In this document: in pieces, positions 7,282-18,218 of the stretch | Position numbering within the stretch: the first letter of the stretch is position 1 | Layout: every line of letters starts with the position of its first letter | Source of the DNA: Leifsonia sp052114085 | GTDB taxonomy: Bacteria > Actinomycetota > Actinomycetes > Actinomycetales > Microbacteriaceae | Length of the DNA stretch: 64,000 nucleotides | Direction of reading: 5' to 3' | NCBI RefSeq assembly: GCF_052114085.1 | Contig: NZ_JBFREB010000001.1 | Coordinates: forward strand, 1,364,001-1,428,000 | Program-made: the position numbers and the translations under genes | The notes under the pieces: generated by a model | What the model was told of the DNA's origin: nothing | The model's input: the letters and a program-made list of their open reading frames with translations, nothing else | The model's database searches: none

Positions 7282-8361
7282 GTGGAAAGCGCACTGCCCC
7301 TCTGGTTCGAGATCGGCTCCTTCGTCGTCCTCATCGGGATCCTCCTGTTCGACCTGCTGATCATCTTCAAGCGGCCGCACATCCCCAGTGCGAAGGAGTC
7401 GGCCCTGTGGGTCGCCTTCTACGTCGTCCTCGCGCTGATCTTCGCCCTGCTGATGCTGCTGATCGGGGATGCCGAGCACGCCGGGCAGTTCCTCGCCGGG
7501 TGGCTGACCGAGTACAGCCTGAGCATCGACAACCTGTTCGTCTTCGTCATCATCATGGGCAGGTTCGCGGTACCCCGGAAGTACCAGCAGGAGGTGCTCA
7601 TGGTGGGCATCATCCTGGCGCTGGTGTTCCGCGGCGTCTTCATCCTGCTGGGCGCGGGACTCATCGCCAGCTTCAGCGCGATCTTCTACCTCTTCGGCGC
7701 CTTCCTGCTCTGGACCGCCTTCAACCAGGCCTTCGGGAACCACGACGACGAGGGGGAGAACGACTCCTGGTTCATTCGCTTCGCGCGTCGGCGCCTCAAG
7801 GTCTCGAGCCAGTACGAGGGCAACAAGTTGCGCACGACGGTCGCCGGCCGCCGCATGTTCACGCCGCTGATCCTCGTCTTCATCGCGCTCGGCACGACCG
7901 ACCTGCTGTTCGCGCTCGACTCCATCCCCGCCATCTTCGGCATCACCCAGAGCCCGTTCATCGTGTTCACCGCGAACGTGTTCGCGCTGATGGGTCTCCG
8001 CCAGCTGTACTTCCTGCTGGGGCACCTTCTCGACAAGCTCGTGTACCTCAAGTACGGGATCGCGTTCATCCTCGCCTTCATCGGTGTGAAGCTGGTCTTC
8101 CACGCCATGCACGAGAACGAACTGCCCTTCATCAATGGCGGCCATCCGATCGAGTGGGCGCCCGACATCAGTACCTGGACGTCTCTCGCCGTGATCGTCG
8201 GGGCCATGGTTGTCGCTACGATTGCAAGTCTGGTGAAGCTGAGGATGAGCGGCACCACCGTCGCCGAGGCCATCCACGGCGACTCCGACGAAGACGACGA
8301 GCCCGAGACCGAGACTGAGGCGGCGGCCGTCGACGGCACCCAGGAGGACCCCCGCACATGA
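7282..8361 (+). CDS. TerC family membrane protein (probable Mn2+ exporter)
   Basis: A 359-residue integral membrane protein with about nine hydrophobic helices. It carries the TerC hallmarks: an acidic residue pattern in the first helix (LFDLLIIF), EYSLSIDNLFVFVIIMGRF, FILLGAGLIASF, TDLLFALDSIPAIFGIT and FTANVFALMGLRQLYF. TerC proteins are tied to tellurite resistance and, in recent work on homologues, to Mn2+ export that supplies exoenzymes. The tail (from about residue 325) is strongly acidic. GTG 7282 follows GAAAGG by about 6 nt. The stop overlaps the PP2C start by four bases (ATGA), so the two are probably co-transcribed under the manganese riboswitch. Confidence 0.93.
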   Translation: MESALPLWFEIGSFVVLIGILLFDLLIIFKRPHIPSAKESALWVAFYVVLALIFALLMLLIGDAEHAGQFLAGWLTEYSLSIDNLFVFVIIMGRFAVPRKYQQEVLMVGIILALVFRGVFILLGAGLIASFSAIFYLFGAFLLWTAFNQAFGNHDDEGENDSWFIRFARRRLKVSSQYEGNKLRTTVAGRRMFTPLILVFIALGTTDLLFALDSIPAIFGITQSPFIVFTANVFALMGLRQLYFLLGHLLDKLVYLKYGIAFILAFIGVKLVFHAMHENELPFINGGHPIEWAPDISTWTSLAVIVGAMVVATIASLVKLRMSGTTVAEAIHGDSDEDDEPETETEAAAVDGTQEDPRT

Positions 8362-9176
8362 GCTCCCTCGTCGGCGTGAGCCTCCGCAGCGACACGGGTG
8401 CGGTCCGTCACGTCAACGAGGACAGCGCACTGGCGCAGGACCCGGTGTTCGTCGTCGCCGACGGCATGGGCGGTCACGCCCGCGGCGACCTGGCGAGCCG
8501 CACGGCGGTGGAGAGTCTCGCCCGTACGCTGCAGGCCGGCAGCAGGCCAACGCCCGACGAGGTGATCCGGGCGATCGACGAGGCCAACGCGGCCGTCCGT
8601 TCACTGTCGGGGGCGGACGAGTCCGGCGCTGCGGTCGCGGGCACCACGCTGACGGGCGTCGTCCGGGTCCGTGTCCCCGAACTGGCAGCGGAGCAGTGGA
8701 TGGTCGTCAACGTCGGCGACTCGCGGGTCTACGCCTGGGACGGGCGCGAACTCCGGCAGCTGACCGTCGATCACTCGGCGGTGCAGGAGCTGGTGGATGC
8801 GGGACTCATCACCGAAGCGCAGGCGGCCGTGCATCCCGAGCGCAACGTCATCACGCGGGCGCTCGGTGCGGAGGACTTCGTCGACACCGACAGCGTGCTG
8901 GTCCCGGAGCAGGGCCGCCAGATCTTCCTGGTCTGCTCGGACGGACTCACCCGCGAACTCAGCGACCGGCGGATCGCCGAGATCCTCGCCCAGAGCCCGG
9001 GCGATGTCGCCTCAGCGCTCGTCGACGCAGCAAACGAGGCGGGCGGCCACGACAACATCACCGTGATCGTGGTTGAATCGGTGACCGGGGAGGATGCTCC
9101 GGCCCCCGTCGACACGCGTGAACGCGTGGACGGCGGAAGCGGCCGTGAGCTCGAAGACACGCAGCCGAGGGAGTAG
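8358..9176 (+). CDS. PP2C-family protein Ser/Thr phosphatase
   Basis: Metal-dependent (Mn2+/Mg2+) phosphatase that removes phosphate from Ser/Thr, the likely opposite of the kinase three genes downstream. All PP2C motifs are present: RHVNEDS, VADGMGGHARGD (metal-binding Asp and Gly), VVNVGDSRVYAWDG, DHSAVQELVDAG, HPERNVITRALG, FLVCSDGLTREL and GGHDNITVIVV (metal-binding Asp). The 272 residues form a single cytosolic catalytic domain with a short polar tail and no membrane segment. The ATG overlaps the terC stop by four bases. It matches PrpC/PstP-type phosphatases of actinobacterial kinase loci. Confidence 0.93.
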   Translation: MSSLVGVSLRSDTGAVRHVNEDSALAQDPVFVVADGMGGHARGDLASRTAVESLARTLQAGSRPTPDEVIRAIDEANAAVRSLSGADESGAAVAGTTLTGVVRVRVPELAAEQWMVVNVGDSRVYAWDGRELRQLTVDHSAVQELVDAGLITEAQAAVHPERNVITRALGAEDFVDTDSVLVPEQGRQIFLVCSDGLTRELSDRRIAEILAQSPGDVASALVDAANEAGGHDNITVIVVESVTGEDAPAPVDTRERVDGGSGRELEDTQPRE

Positions 9177-9183
9177 TTCGTCC

Positions 9184-10349
9184 GTGTTCGAGGTGCAGCA
9201 GGCGGCAGCAGGGGAGTGGGCGGTCGTCGCGGGAGGTGCTCGGGCGCTCCTCGTGGCCGAGCAGGACGCCGCGCGGTTGCGCGATCTCCTCGATGCCGTC
9301 CGTACCGGCTTCGCCGAGACGCTCGATGCGCTCGTCGCGCGCGGTTTGAGCCGTACGCCATCGTTCGCGCTGCTCGACGCATCCACGGGGGCCGTCCTGC
9401 TCGCGGTGCGCGGGACGGCGACTGCTTCGGTCAGCGAAGACGGCCGCCAACGCGCCGTCCAGGCGGCCGCGGTGTCGTCGTGGGTGGAGACGCAGCTCGA
9501 CGACGCCGACACCGTCACCCTGGGCGACGGGAGCGCGACCGTCACCCTTCCGCTGGTGGAGGGCGTCGTGCGCGCGAGCGGACTGGTGTGGTCCGCGGCC
9601 GAACGGGCGGAGGACGTGGGCGCAACGGTCGCCGCCTCACCGAAGCGCGAGCGCGATACCGGACCGGTGGATGCGGTGCTCGCCGAGCCGGTGGAGGTGA
9701 CCCGGGTCCCCGAAGCGACCCTCGCCGCTCTCGCCTCCGAGCCCGTAGCCGCACCCGCAGCGTCCGAGACCTCCGGCTACGACCACCTCTTCGGTGCGAC
9801 GCTGGTCCGCAGCGTCGAGGAGGCCGCCGTCCGGCCCGAGGAGGACGAGGCCGCTCCGGCACGCATCGACCTCCCCGGATTCATCACCGACTCGTTCCCT
9901 CCCGTCTCCGGGCGTCTGGAGGGCGATCACGACGGTCTCACCGTGATGAGCGGTGACCTGCCGCGACGACTGCCGGCGACCCCGGAGGCGACGCCTTCCG
10001 CTCCGGAGCGACAAGAGTTCGCCGTCCTGCTCTCCGACGGCCGCCGCGAGCCGCTCTCTGTTCCGATCGTCGTCGGCCGGGCACCCAGCGTCACCGCGGT
10101 GCCGTCGTTGCGCGGCGCGCGACCGGTCACGCTCACGAGCGCGGAGGACGACATCTCCCGCTCGCACGTCGCCGTCGTCGTCGAGGGCGACAGCGTCGTG
10201 GTCACCGATCTGCACTCGCGGAACGGCACCCTCGTCGTCCTGCCCGGCACGTCTCCGCAGAAGCTGCGCAGCGGCGAGCCGACCACCGTCGTGCTCGGCA
10301 CCGTGATCGACCTGGGGAGCGGCGCGACGCTGACGGTCGAGGCGGCCGG

Positions 10350-10353
<4 letters not shown>
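9184..10353 (+). CDS. FHA domain protein
   Basis: A 389-residue cytosolic protein. The N-terminal domain of about 150 residues (MFEVQQAAAGEWAVVAGGAR) is alpha/beta-like and unassigned. A charged, low-complexity linker follows, then a C-terminal FHA domain (about 280-388) with IVVGRAPSV, ISRSHVAV, VTDLHSRNGTLV and VIDLGSGATLTV. The GR, SxxH and NG positions that bind phosphothreonine are intact. GTG 9184 follows the PP2C stop by 7 nt and has GGGAG upstream; a longer frame would overlap the phosphatase by 80 nt. The stop overlaps the kinase start by four bases. It is a likely reader of kinase products. Confidence 0.88.
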
Positions 10354-12070
<1,717 letters not shown>

Positions 12071-12074
<4 letters not shown>

Positions 12075-12820
12075 CGGCCGCCGTGAAGAAGCTGACCGTC
12101 GAGTACTGCGGCGAGCTGTACAGCGTCGACCCCGGCGCCGAGTTCGGCATCGGACGCGAGGCCGACCTGTCCATCGACGACAACCCGTACCTCCACCGCC
12201 GCTTCCTGACGGTCGGACACGACTTCGGGATGTGGTGGCTGAACAACGTCGGAACCCTCCTCACCGCGACCGTGACGGATGCCACCGGCACCATGCAGGC
12301 GTGGCTCGCCCCGGGTGCGAAGCTGCCGATCGTTTTCCAGACCATGCACGTCATGTTCAGTGCGGGCGCGACGACCTACGATTTCACCATCTCCAGCGAC
12401 GAGGACTACTTCAACACCGCGGTCCAGGTGGACTCCTCGGGCGGCTCGACGACGGTGCTCCCGGTCACTCTGACGACCAGTCAGCGACAGCTCATCGTTG
12501 CTCTGGCCGAGGGCGTCCTGACGCAGACGGTGCCGGGCCGGGGAACCATCCCGAGCTCTGCCGAGGCGGCCGAGCGTCTGGGGTGGAGCATGACCACGTT
12601 CAACCGCAAACTCGACAACGTCTGCGACAAGCTCGACAAGCTGGGGGTTGCCGGGCTGCGCGGGGGCCGCGGGAAGCTGGCGACCAACCGGCGCGCGCGT
12701 CTCGTCGAGTACGCGGTGACCACCCGGCTCGTCGGGGTCGAGGATCTGCCCCTCCTAGAGGGGACCCCCGCGCACCTTGACCAGCCCGTTCCTCCGCGGG
12801 AGGGTGGGGCGGACGACTGA
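12071..12820 (+). CDS. FHA-like / helix-turn-helix fusion protein
   Basis: A 249-residue cytosolic protein. The N-terminal half (about 1-110) reads as a divergent FHA fold: FGIGREADLSIDD (GR position), NPYLHRRFL and WWLNNVGTLL. The C-terminal half (about 135-220) has a winged or sigma-region-4-like helix-turn-helix: TSQRQLIVALAEGVL, SSAEAAERLGWSMTTFNRKL and DNVCDKLDKLGVAG. The fusion suggests a phospho-responsive DNA-binding regulator. GTG 12071 overlaps the kinase stop by four bases (GTGA) and is preferred to GTG 12062. A palindrome lies 25 bp after its stop, before the Ig/FN3 gene, a plausible target site. The regulatory role is inferred. Confidence 0.8.
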
Positions 12821-12845
12821 CGCGCGCATGCGTGGCCCGGCGGGG

Positions 12846-12863
12846 ATGGGGAGTCCTCCCCAT
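12846..12863. promoter_or_regulatory. 18-bp palindrome, possible operator
   Basis: Two perfect 8-bp arms (ATGGGGAG and CTCCCCAT) around a 2-bp centre, placed 25 bp before the TAGCGT -10 box of the Ig/FN3 gene. No T-run follows, so it is not an intrinsic terminator. It may be an operator for the adjacent FHA/HTH protein. Confidence 0.45.
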
Positions 12864-12887
12864 TCCGGACGCGTGAGGGGGTCGTGT

Positions 12888-12893
12888 TAGCGT
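12888..12893 (+). promoter_or_regulatory. -10 box TAGCGT for the Ig/FN3-MoxR operon
   Basis: TANNNT hexamer about 37 nt before the TTG start. It leaves a short leader that contains the GGGGGATAG ribosome binding region. No clear -35 element is visible. Confidence 0.4.
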
Positions 12894-12929
12894 GGACGCG
12901 GTTTTCCAGCCCGGGGGATAGCAGGCATC

Positions 12930-15900
12930 TTGGTTTCGTTCAGCACGTGGTTCCGTGAGCGCAAGACGCTCGCTGCGATCACTGCACTCGCCGTCGTCGC
13001 GGGCGTCCCGCTCACCATCGCGGTGCTGCACAAGGGTTTCCCGGTGAACGCCGTCGAGCTCGATACCCGCGATGTCTGGGTCACCAACGGGGAGAAGCTC
13101 CTCGGCGGCCGCCTCAACCACCAGATCGACGAGCTCGATGCGGCGGTCACGGGCGCGAGTGCCGACCTGGACGTGCTCCAGGATGGCCAGGCCTACTTCC
13201 TGACGGACCTCCCGCACGGCACGGTGGACCGCATCGACCCGGCGTTCGTGTCGCTCGGGGGCCGCATCCAGATCCCGGAGCACTCGCAGGTCGGTTACGG
13301 CGGCAACACGCTCTCCGTGCTCGCGCCGAACGGGTCCCTGTGGGTGCTGGATGCGTCCGGGCGCCTCGACTTCGACCGCGCGAAGACGAAACCGGCCGCG
13401 AAGGTCGGGTCGGGTGCGAAGCTCGCGGTCGCCAAATCCGGCAAGACGTTCGTGGTCGCCCCGCGGGGTAAGCACCTGGTGACGGTCGACCAGCCCGGCG
13501 CGAAACCGCAGACGCGCGACTTCGCCGTCCCCGGAGCGTTCCAGCTGACGGCCGTCGGCGACCAGCCCGTCGTTCTCGACACGCAGCGCAACCGCGTCAT
13601 CGCCGGGGGAGGCACGACGGTCGATCTGCCCGCGAAGGGCCTCAAGCTGCAACAGCCCGGGCAGGACGGGAGCGCCGCACTGGTCGCCACCGCCAACAGT
13701 CTGCTCAGCGTCCCGCTCGGCGGTGGAACGGTTGTGGCGAGTCCCGCCGGCGCCACGGCGAAGGGCGGCCCGGACGCGGTCTCGGCCCCTGTACGGCTCG
13801 GGAACTGCTCCTACGGCGCCTGGTCGGGCTCCGCTCGCTACCTCTACGCGTGCGACGGAAAGAAGCCGGTAGCCCTCGACATCGACCAACCGGTGCAGGG
13901 GGACGACCTCGAGTTCCGCGTGAACCACGACGTCATCGCGCTCAACAACCTCCGCGACGGCAATGCGTGGGTGGTCTCGTCGAACATGCGACTGGTGCAG
14001 AACTGGGCGCAGCTGAAGCCGAACGACACGACCGTGCAAGGCGAGACCGGCGAGGAGAAGCCGGTCGTCCAATCGTTCGCGGACACGCTCGCCGAGCGGA
14101 CCGGGGTCAATCGTCCTCCGATCGCCGTGAACGACGCCTACGGCGTGCGTCCCGGCCGGTCCACGGTCCTGCACGTTCTCGCGAACGACACCGACCCGGA
14201 CGGCGACGTGCTGACCGTCTCCGACGTCTCCGCCATCCCGACGGATCAGGGGGTGCTGCAGCTCGTCGAGGGCGGTCGCGCGATCCAGTTCACGCCCAAC
14301 GAGGGTCTGAGCGGCACGATCTCGTTCCGCTACTCGGTCGACGACGGCCGCGGCGGAACGGCATCGGCGCAAGTGGATGCGACCCTCAAGCAGCCGGCGG
14401 AGAATACGGCGCCCGCCTCCGCACGATCGAGCACGGCGCAGACCGAGGTCGGGCAGTCCGTCACCTACAACATCCTGAACGACTGGAACGACCCGGACGG
14501 CGACGACATCAGCCTCGTCGCGGCCACGGCGACCACCGAAGACGACGTACGGTTCAAGCCGAACGGCGACGTGACGTTCACCAGCAAGACCGGGCAGGCG
14601 GGCTCGAAGGAGGTGCGGGTGACCGTGTCGGACGGTCGCGCCTCCACGACGGGCAGCCTGATCGTCACGGTCAAGCCCGCCGGCACGCTGGACCCGGTCG
14701 CTGTGACCGACTTCGGCGACGGTTTCACCGGGCGTCCGGTGGTGCTGCATCCACTCGACAACGACCAGTCGCCGTCCGGAGAGCCGCTCACCCTGGTGGG
14801 CGCCAACCTCGACGGCTCCGGAGCTCAGGTCACGGCCGACGCGACCAAGGGCACGGTCACCCTCAAGAGCAACTCGCCGGGGCAGTACTACCTCGTCTAC
14901 ACCCTCGGGGCGGGGCCGAAGACCACGACCGGACTGGCCCGGGTCGACATCGCGGCGCAGGGCGCGAGCGAGGCCCCGCCGATCGCCGTGACCGACAGGG
15001 CGTACGTGCGCCCCGGCGAGCCGACCTCGGTCGCCGTGCTCGACAACGACGTGTCGCCGTCCGGTCGTGTGCTCGCGGTCCGGTCGGTCACGGTCGGCAA
15101 GGGTGCGGAAGACCTGAACGTCGAGGTGCTCGACAATGCGGTCGTGAAGGTCACCGCTCCGACGGTGCTGACCCAGCAGGTGCAGCTGATCTACGTCGTC
15201 TCCGACGGCGTGAGCGAGGCGACCGCGGGGATCACGGTGGTCCCGGTCCCTCCGCTCGTTCAGCATCAGCCGCCGGTCGCCGTCGACGATCAGGTGCCCG
15301 TCCGCGCCGGCGACGTGGCGACCGTCCCGGTCATGGACAACGACTACTCGCCGGACAACGCTCCGTTCACCCTCGACGCGCAGCTGCGGGATGCGGCGGG
15401 CGCCGGCCAGGGGGCGACCGCTTTCGTGAGCGGCGAGACCGTGCGGTATCAGGCGCCGAGCACTCCCGGGCAGTACAACGTGGTGTACGGGATCACCGAC
15501 AAGTATGGGCAGAAGGCGCAGGCGACCCTCACCTTCGTGGTGGGTGCTCCGGAGAAAGCATCCGACCGGGCTCCTCAACCCCAGCCGCTGACGGTTCGCG
15601 CGTTCGCCGGCTCCTCCGTTCCCGTCGACGTGCCGCTCGACGGGATCGACCCCGACGGCGACTCCGTCACCCTGTCCGGGCTGGCCAGCCAGCCGACCCT
15701 CGGCCGGATCTCCGACTCCACCAGCCGGTCCTTCACGTACGAGGCCTACCCGGACTCCGCGGGGACCGACACGTTCACCTACCAGGTGAAGGACACCTAC
15801 GGGAAGGTGGCGACCGGAACGGTCTCGATCGCCGTCATCCCGCGCCCCGACCAAGTGCGGCCTCCCATCGCCGTCAACGACCCCGTACAGGTGAAGCCCG

Positions 15901-18206
15901 GCCGCACCATCGCCGTCCCGGTGCTCGACAACGACTCGGATCCGAACGGATACGCCATCGGGTTGCAGAAGAAGCTGCTGCAGGTCGATGAAGGTCTGAA
16001 AGCGTCGGTGCACGGCAAGATCGTGCTCGTCACGGCCCCGAAGGACGACGGATCCTTCGTCGTGCGCTACCAGATCACCAACGGGCAGGGCGGGGTCGCC
16101 AGCGCGTTCATCCAGGTCACCGTGACCCCGAATGCCAAGGATGTGCCGCCCACTGCCATCGACCACATCCTCGAACCGGAGGAGGTCGCGAACAAGACCA
16201 GCGTGAAGGTGAACGCCCTCGCCGGCGCCACCAACCCGTCCGGTCTCGTCGACGACCTGAAGGTGGAGGTCACCGGGCCCAACGCCTCGGCGGCCGAGGT
16301 CGCCCAGGACGGCACCCTGACGGTGCGGCCGGGCGAGCAGCGGATCGCCGTCGCGTACACGCTCACCGACACGGTGACGGGGCTGAAGGGCACGGCTTTC
16401 GTGGTCGTGCCGCCCCAGGGCGACGCGACTGCTCCGCCGCGCATCCGGGACGGCCTGCCGCAGCAGATCGTGCAGGCCGACGGCTCGAAGAGCTGGAAGC
16501 TTTCCGACATCGTCACCGTCCCGTCCGGGCGGGGCTACAAGCTGACCGGCGCCTCAGGCGTGAGCGCGACCAACAGCTCGGGAGCGTCGTCGTACGGCGA
16601 CGAGCAGACCCTCACCTTCACGGCCGCGAAGGGCTACCGCGGTCCGGCCGCCATCACGTTCAAGCTGAACGACGGGCGAGAAGCCGGGCAGGGCTCCGAC
16701 CGCGTCACCACGCTCGTGCTCCCGATCACGGTCGGCGAGCCGGACCAGTCCGACGTCGCACCCACGTTCACTTCCCCCAGCGAGAAGATCGAACCGGGGG
16801 AGGCGCCGCTCTCCGTCGACCTCCGGGCGTCGAGCTTCCACCCGAACCCTGAGATCCTGAACAAGCTGACGTACGCAGGCGGCACATCCTCCAACCCGGC
16901 GATCCAGTCGTCGCTGAGCGGATCGACCCTCACCCTCTCCGCCCCGCTGGGCGCACAGGCGGGGCAGACCGCCAGCATTCCGGTGACCATCAGCTCCGGC
17001 ACCCATACGATCTCCGGAACGGTGTCCGTGCAGGTCGTCAGCTCGAGCCGTCCGGTGGCCGCGCAGAAGAACCCGCCGCAGACCGAGGAGGTTCAGCGCG
17101 GCGCCACGGCCACGCTGAACGGCGCATCGAGCGATGCCCAGTGGGTCAACCCGTTCCCGGGCCAGCCGCTGACGATCACGGACGCGACGGCACAGAGCGC
17201 GCCGGCGGGTGTGACTGTGACCCACACCGGCTCGTCCATCAGCGTCAGTGCCGCCTCCGGAGCCGCCATCGGTGCGGTCAACATCGTGTACCACGTCGAG
17301 GACGCCACGAAGGATCCCAAGCGCACCGCGTCGGCCATCGGGCAGCTGCGGGTGACGGTCCACGACCGGCCGTCGAAGCCGAGCGCACCGTCGAACCCGC
17401 GCGCGAGCGACGGGCAGGTGACCGTCGCGATCAAGGCGCCCGCCAACAATGGGAAGCCGATCACCCAGTACAAGGTCACCGGCGGCGGCAAGACCGTCAC
17501 GCCGACCGACGTCGGCGATGTGACCATCAGCGGGCTCACCAACGGCAAGGCCTACTCGTTCACGGTGAGCGCCTACAACGCCGACGGGTGGTCCGACGTC
17601 TCGGCTGGCAGCGACCCGGTGACGCCGTACGGCACTCCGGCGAAGGTCGCCAACGCGCGCATCACGAGCAGCGGGAACGCCCCGAGCGATCTGACGATGA
17701 GCTGGAACGCCCTCTCCGACCCGAGCGGGACGGGCGGCGGCACGGCGACCTACTACTACCGGCTCAACAACGGGGGCTGGCAGAGTACGACCGCAACGAG
17801 CGTGAAGGTCAACAAGAAGCCGGCCGGCAGCTACTCGTTCGATGTCTACGCCGAGAATCCCGGCGGCAAGAAGGGCACTCCGGTGTCGTCCAACACCGTG
17901 CAGGTGCAGGACCCGCCGCCGCCGTCGCCATCGATCGACCTGTCCAAGGGTGACCTGAAGCCGGGATTCGTCCACAGCTATACCTACGACGTCACTCTCC
18001 ACGACTTCGCCAAGAACAAGGCGTTCAGCATGCAGGTGCACTGCAATGGAGGAACGTTGTCGACCCGATCGATCTCGACCGATGGCAACGGCTACGGCCA
18101 CTATCACGGCAACGCGGGCAGCGACATCGAGCCGTGGTGCGGCTACCCGGGCGCGTACGTGGTCGTGAACGGGGTGCAGAGCAGTGTCCAAGACTGGTCC
18201 AAGTAA
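12930..18206 (+). CDS. giant membrane-anchored Ig-like/FN3 repeat surface protein
   Basis: A 1758-residue protein with a short basic N-terminus and a signal-anchor helix (about 13-33). Residues 40-390 form a repetitive, beta-rich domain that resembles a propeller (VWVTNGEKLLGGRLN, GRLDFD). From residue 395 there are about eight Ig/cadherin-like repeats of about 95 residues, marked by PPIAVND and DNDxxPxG motifs (VLANDTDPDGD, VLDNDVSPSG, VMDNDYSPDN, VLDNDSDPNG). More beta-rich repeats follow, then one or two FN3 domains (about 1482-1670) and a C-terminal domain with a Cys pair. It matches the FN3 component of PFNA-type clusters. The start is TTG 12930, after GGGGGATAG. It shares an operon with MoxR, DUF58 and the transglutaminase-fold protein. 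Confidence 0.88.
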   Translation: MVSFSTWFRERKTLAAITALAVVAGVPLTIAVLHKGFPVNAVELDTRDVWVTNGEKLLGGRLNHQIDELDAAVTGASADLDVLQDGQAYFLTDLPHGTVDRIDPAFVSLGGRIQIPEHSQVGYGGNTLSVLAPNGSLWVLDASGRLDFDRAKTKPAAKVGSGAKLAVAKSGKTFVVAPRGKHLVTVDQPGAKPQTRDFAVPGAFQLTAVGDQPVVLDTQRNRVIAGGGTTVDLPAKGLKLQQPGQDGSAALVATANSLLSVPLGGGTVVASPAGATAKGGPDAVSAPVRLGNCSYGAWSGSARYLYACDGKKPVALDIDQPVQGDDLEFRVNHDVIALNNLRDGNAWVVSSNMRLVQNWAQLKPNDTTVQGETGEEKPVVQSFADTLAERTGVNRPPIAVNDAYGVRPGRSTVLHVLANDTDPDGDVLTVSDVSAIPTDQGVLQLVEGGRAIQFTPNEGLSGTISFRYSVDDGRGGTASAQVDATLKQPAENTAPASARSSTAQTEVGQSVTYNILNDWNDPDGDDISLVAATATTEDDVRFKPNGDVTFTSKTGQAGSKEVRVTVSDGRASTTGSLIVTVKPAGTLDPVAVTDFGDGFTGRPVVLHPLDNDQSPSGEPLTLVGANLDGSGAQVTADATKGTVTLKSNSPGQYYLVYTLGAGPKTTTGLARVDIAAQGASEAPPIAVTDRAYVRPGEPTSVAVLDNDVSPSGRVLAVRSVTVGKGAEDLNVEVLDNAVVKVTAPTVLTQQVQLIYVVSDGVSEATAGITVVPVPPLVQHQPPVAVDDQVPVRAGDVATVPVMDNDYSPDNAPFTLDAQLRDAAGAGQGATAFVSGETVRYQAPSTPGQYNVVYGITDKYGQKAQATLTFVVGAPEKASDRAPQPQPLTVRAFAGSSVPVDVPLDGIDPDGDSVTLSGLASQPTLGRISDSTSRSFTYEAYPDSAGTDTFTYQVKDTYGKVATGTVSIAVIPRPDQVRPPIAVNDPVQVKPGRTIAVPVLDNDSDPNGYAIGLQKKLLQVDEGLKASVHGKIVLVTAPKDDGSFVVRYQITNGQGGVASAFIQVTVTPNAKDVPPTAIDHILEPEEVANKTSVKVNALAGATNPSGLVDDLKVEVTGPNASAAEVAQDGTLTVRPGEQRIAVAYTLTDTVTGLKGTAFVVVPPQGDATAPPRIRDGLPQQIVQADGSKSWKLSDIVTVPSGRGYKLTGASGVSATNSSGASSYGDEQTLTFTAAKGYRGPAAITFKLNDGREAGQGSDRVTTLVLPITVGEPDQSDVAPTFTSPSEKIEPGEAPLSVDLRASSFHPNPEILNKLTYAGGTSSNPAIQSSLSGSTLTLSAPLGAQAGQTASIPVTISSGTHTISGTVSVQVVSSSRPVAAQKNPPQTEEVQRGATATLNGASSDAQWVNPFPGQPLTITDATAQSAPAGVTVTHTGSSISVSAASGAAIGAVNIVYHVEDATKDPKRTASAIGQLRVTVHDRPSKPSAPSNPRASDGQVTVAIKAPANNGKPITQYKVTGGGKTVTPTDVGDVTISGLTNGKAYSFTVSAYNADGWSDVSAGSDPVTPYGTPAKVANARITSSGNAPSDLTMSWNALSDPSGTGGGTATYYYRLNNGGWQSTTATSVKVNKKPAGSYSFDVYAENPGGKKGTPVSSNTVQVQDPPPPSPSIDLSKGDLKPGFVHSYTYDVTLHDFAKNKAFSMQVHCNGGTLSTRSISTDGNGYGHYHGNAGSDIEPWCGYPGAYVVVNGVQSSVQDWSK

Positions 18207-18218
18207 GGAGAAGCAGCA

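Noticed and set aside
12846..12863. Palindrome before the Ig/FN3 gene considered as an intrinsic terminator
   Set aside because: No T-run follows the stem, and a -10 box and start codon lie just downstream.
12600..16166. A 1188-codon open frame on the minus strand opposite the Ig/FN3 gene
   Set aside because: It is Arg/Gly/Asp/His-rich with no domain, and is explained by the third-position GC bias of the plus-strand gene, whose repeats and motifs are clear.
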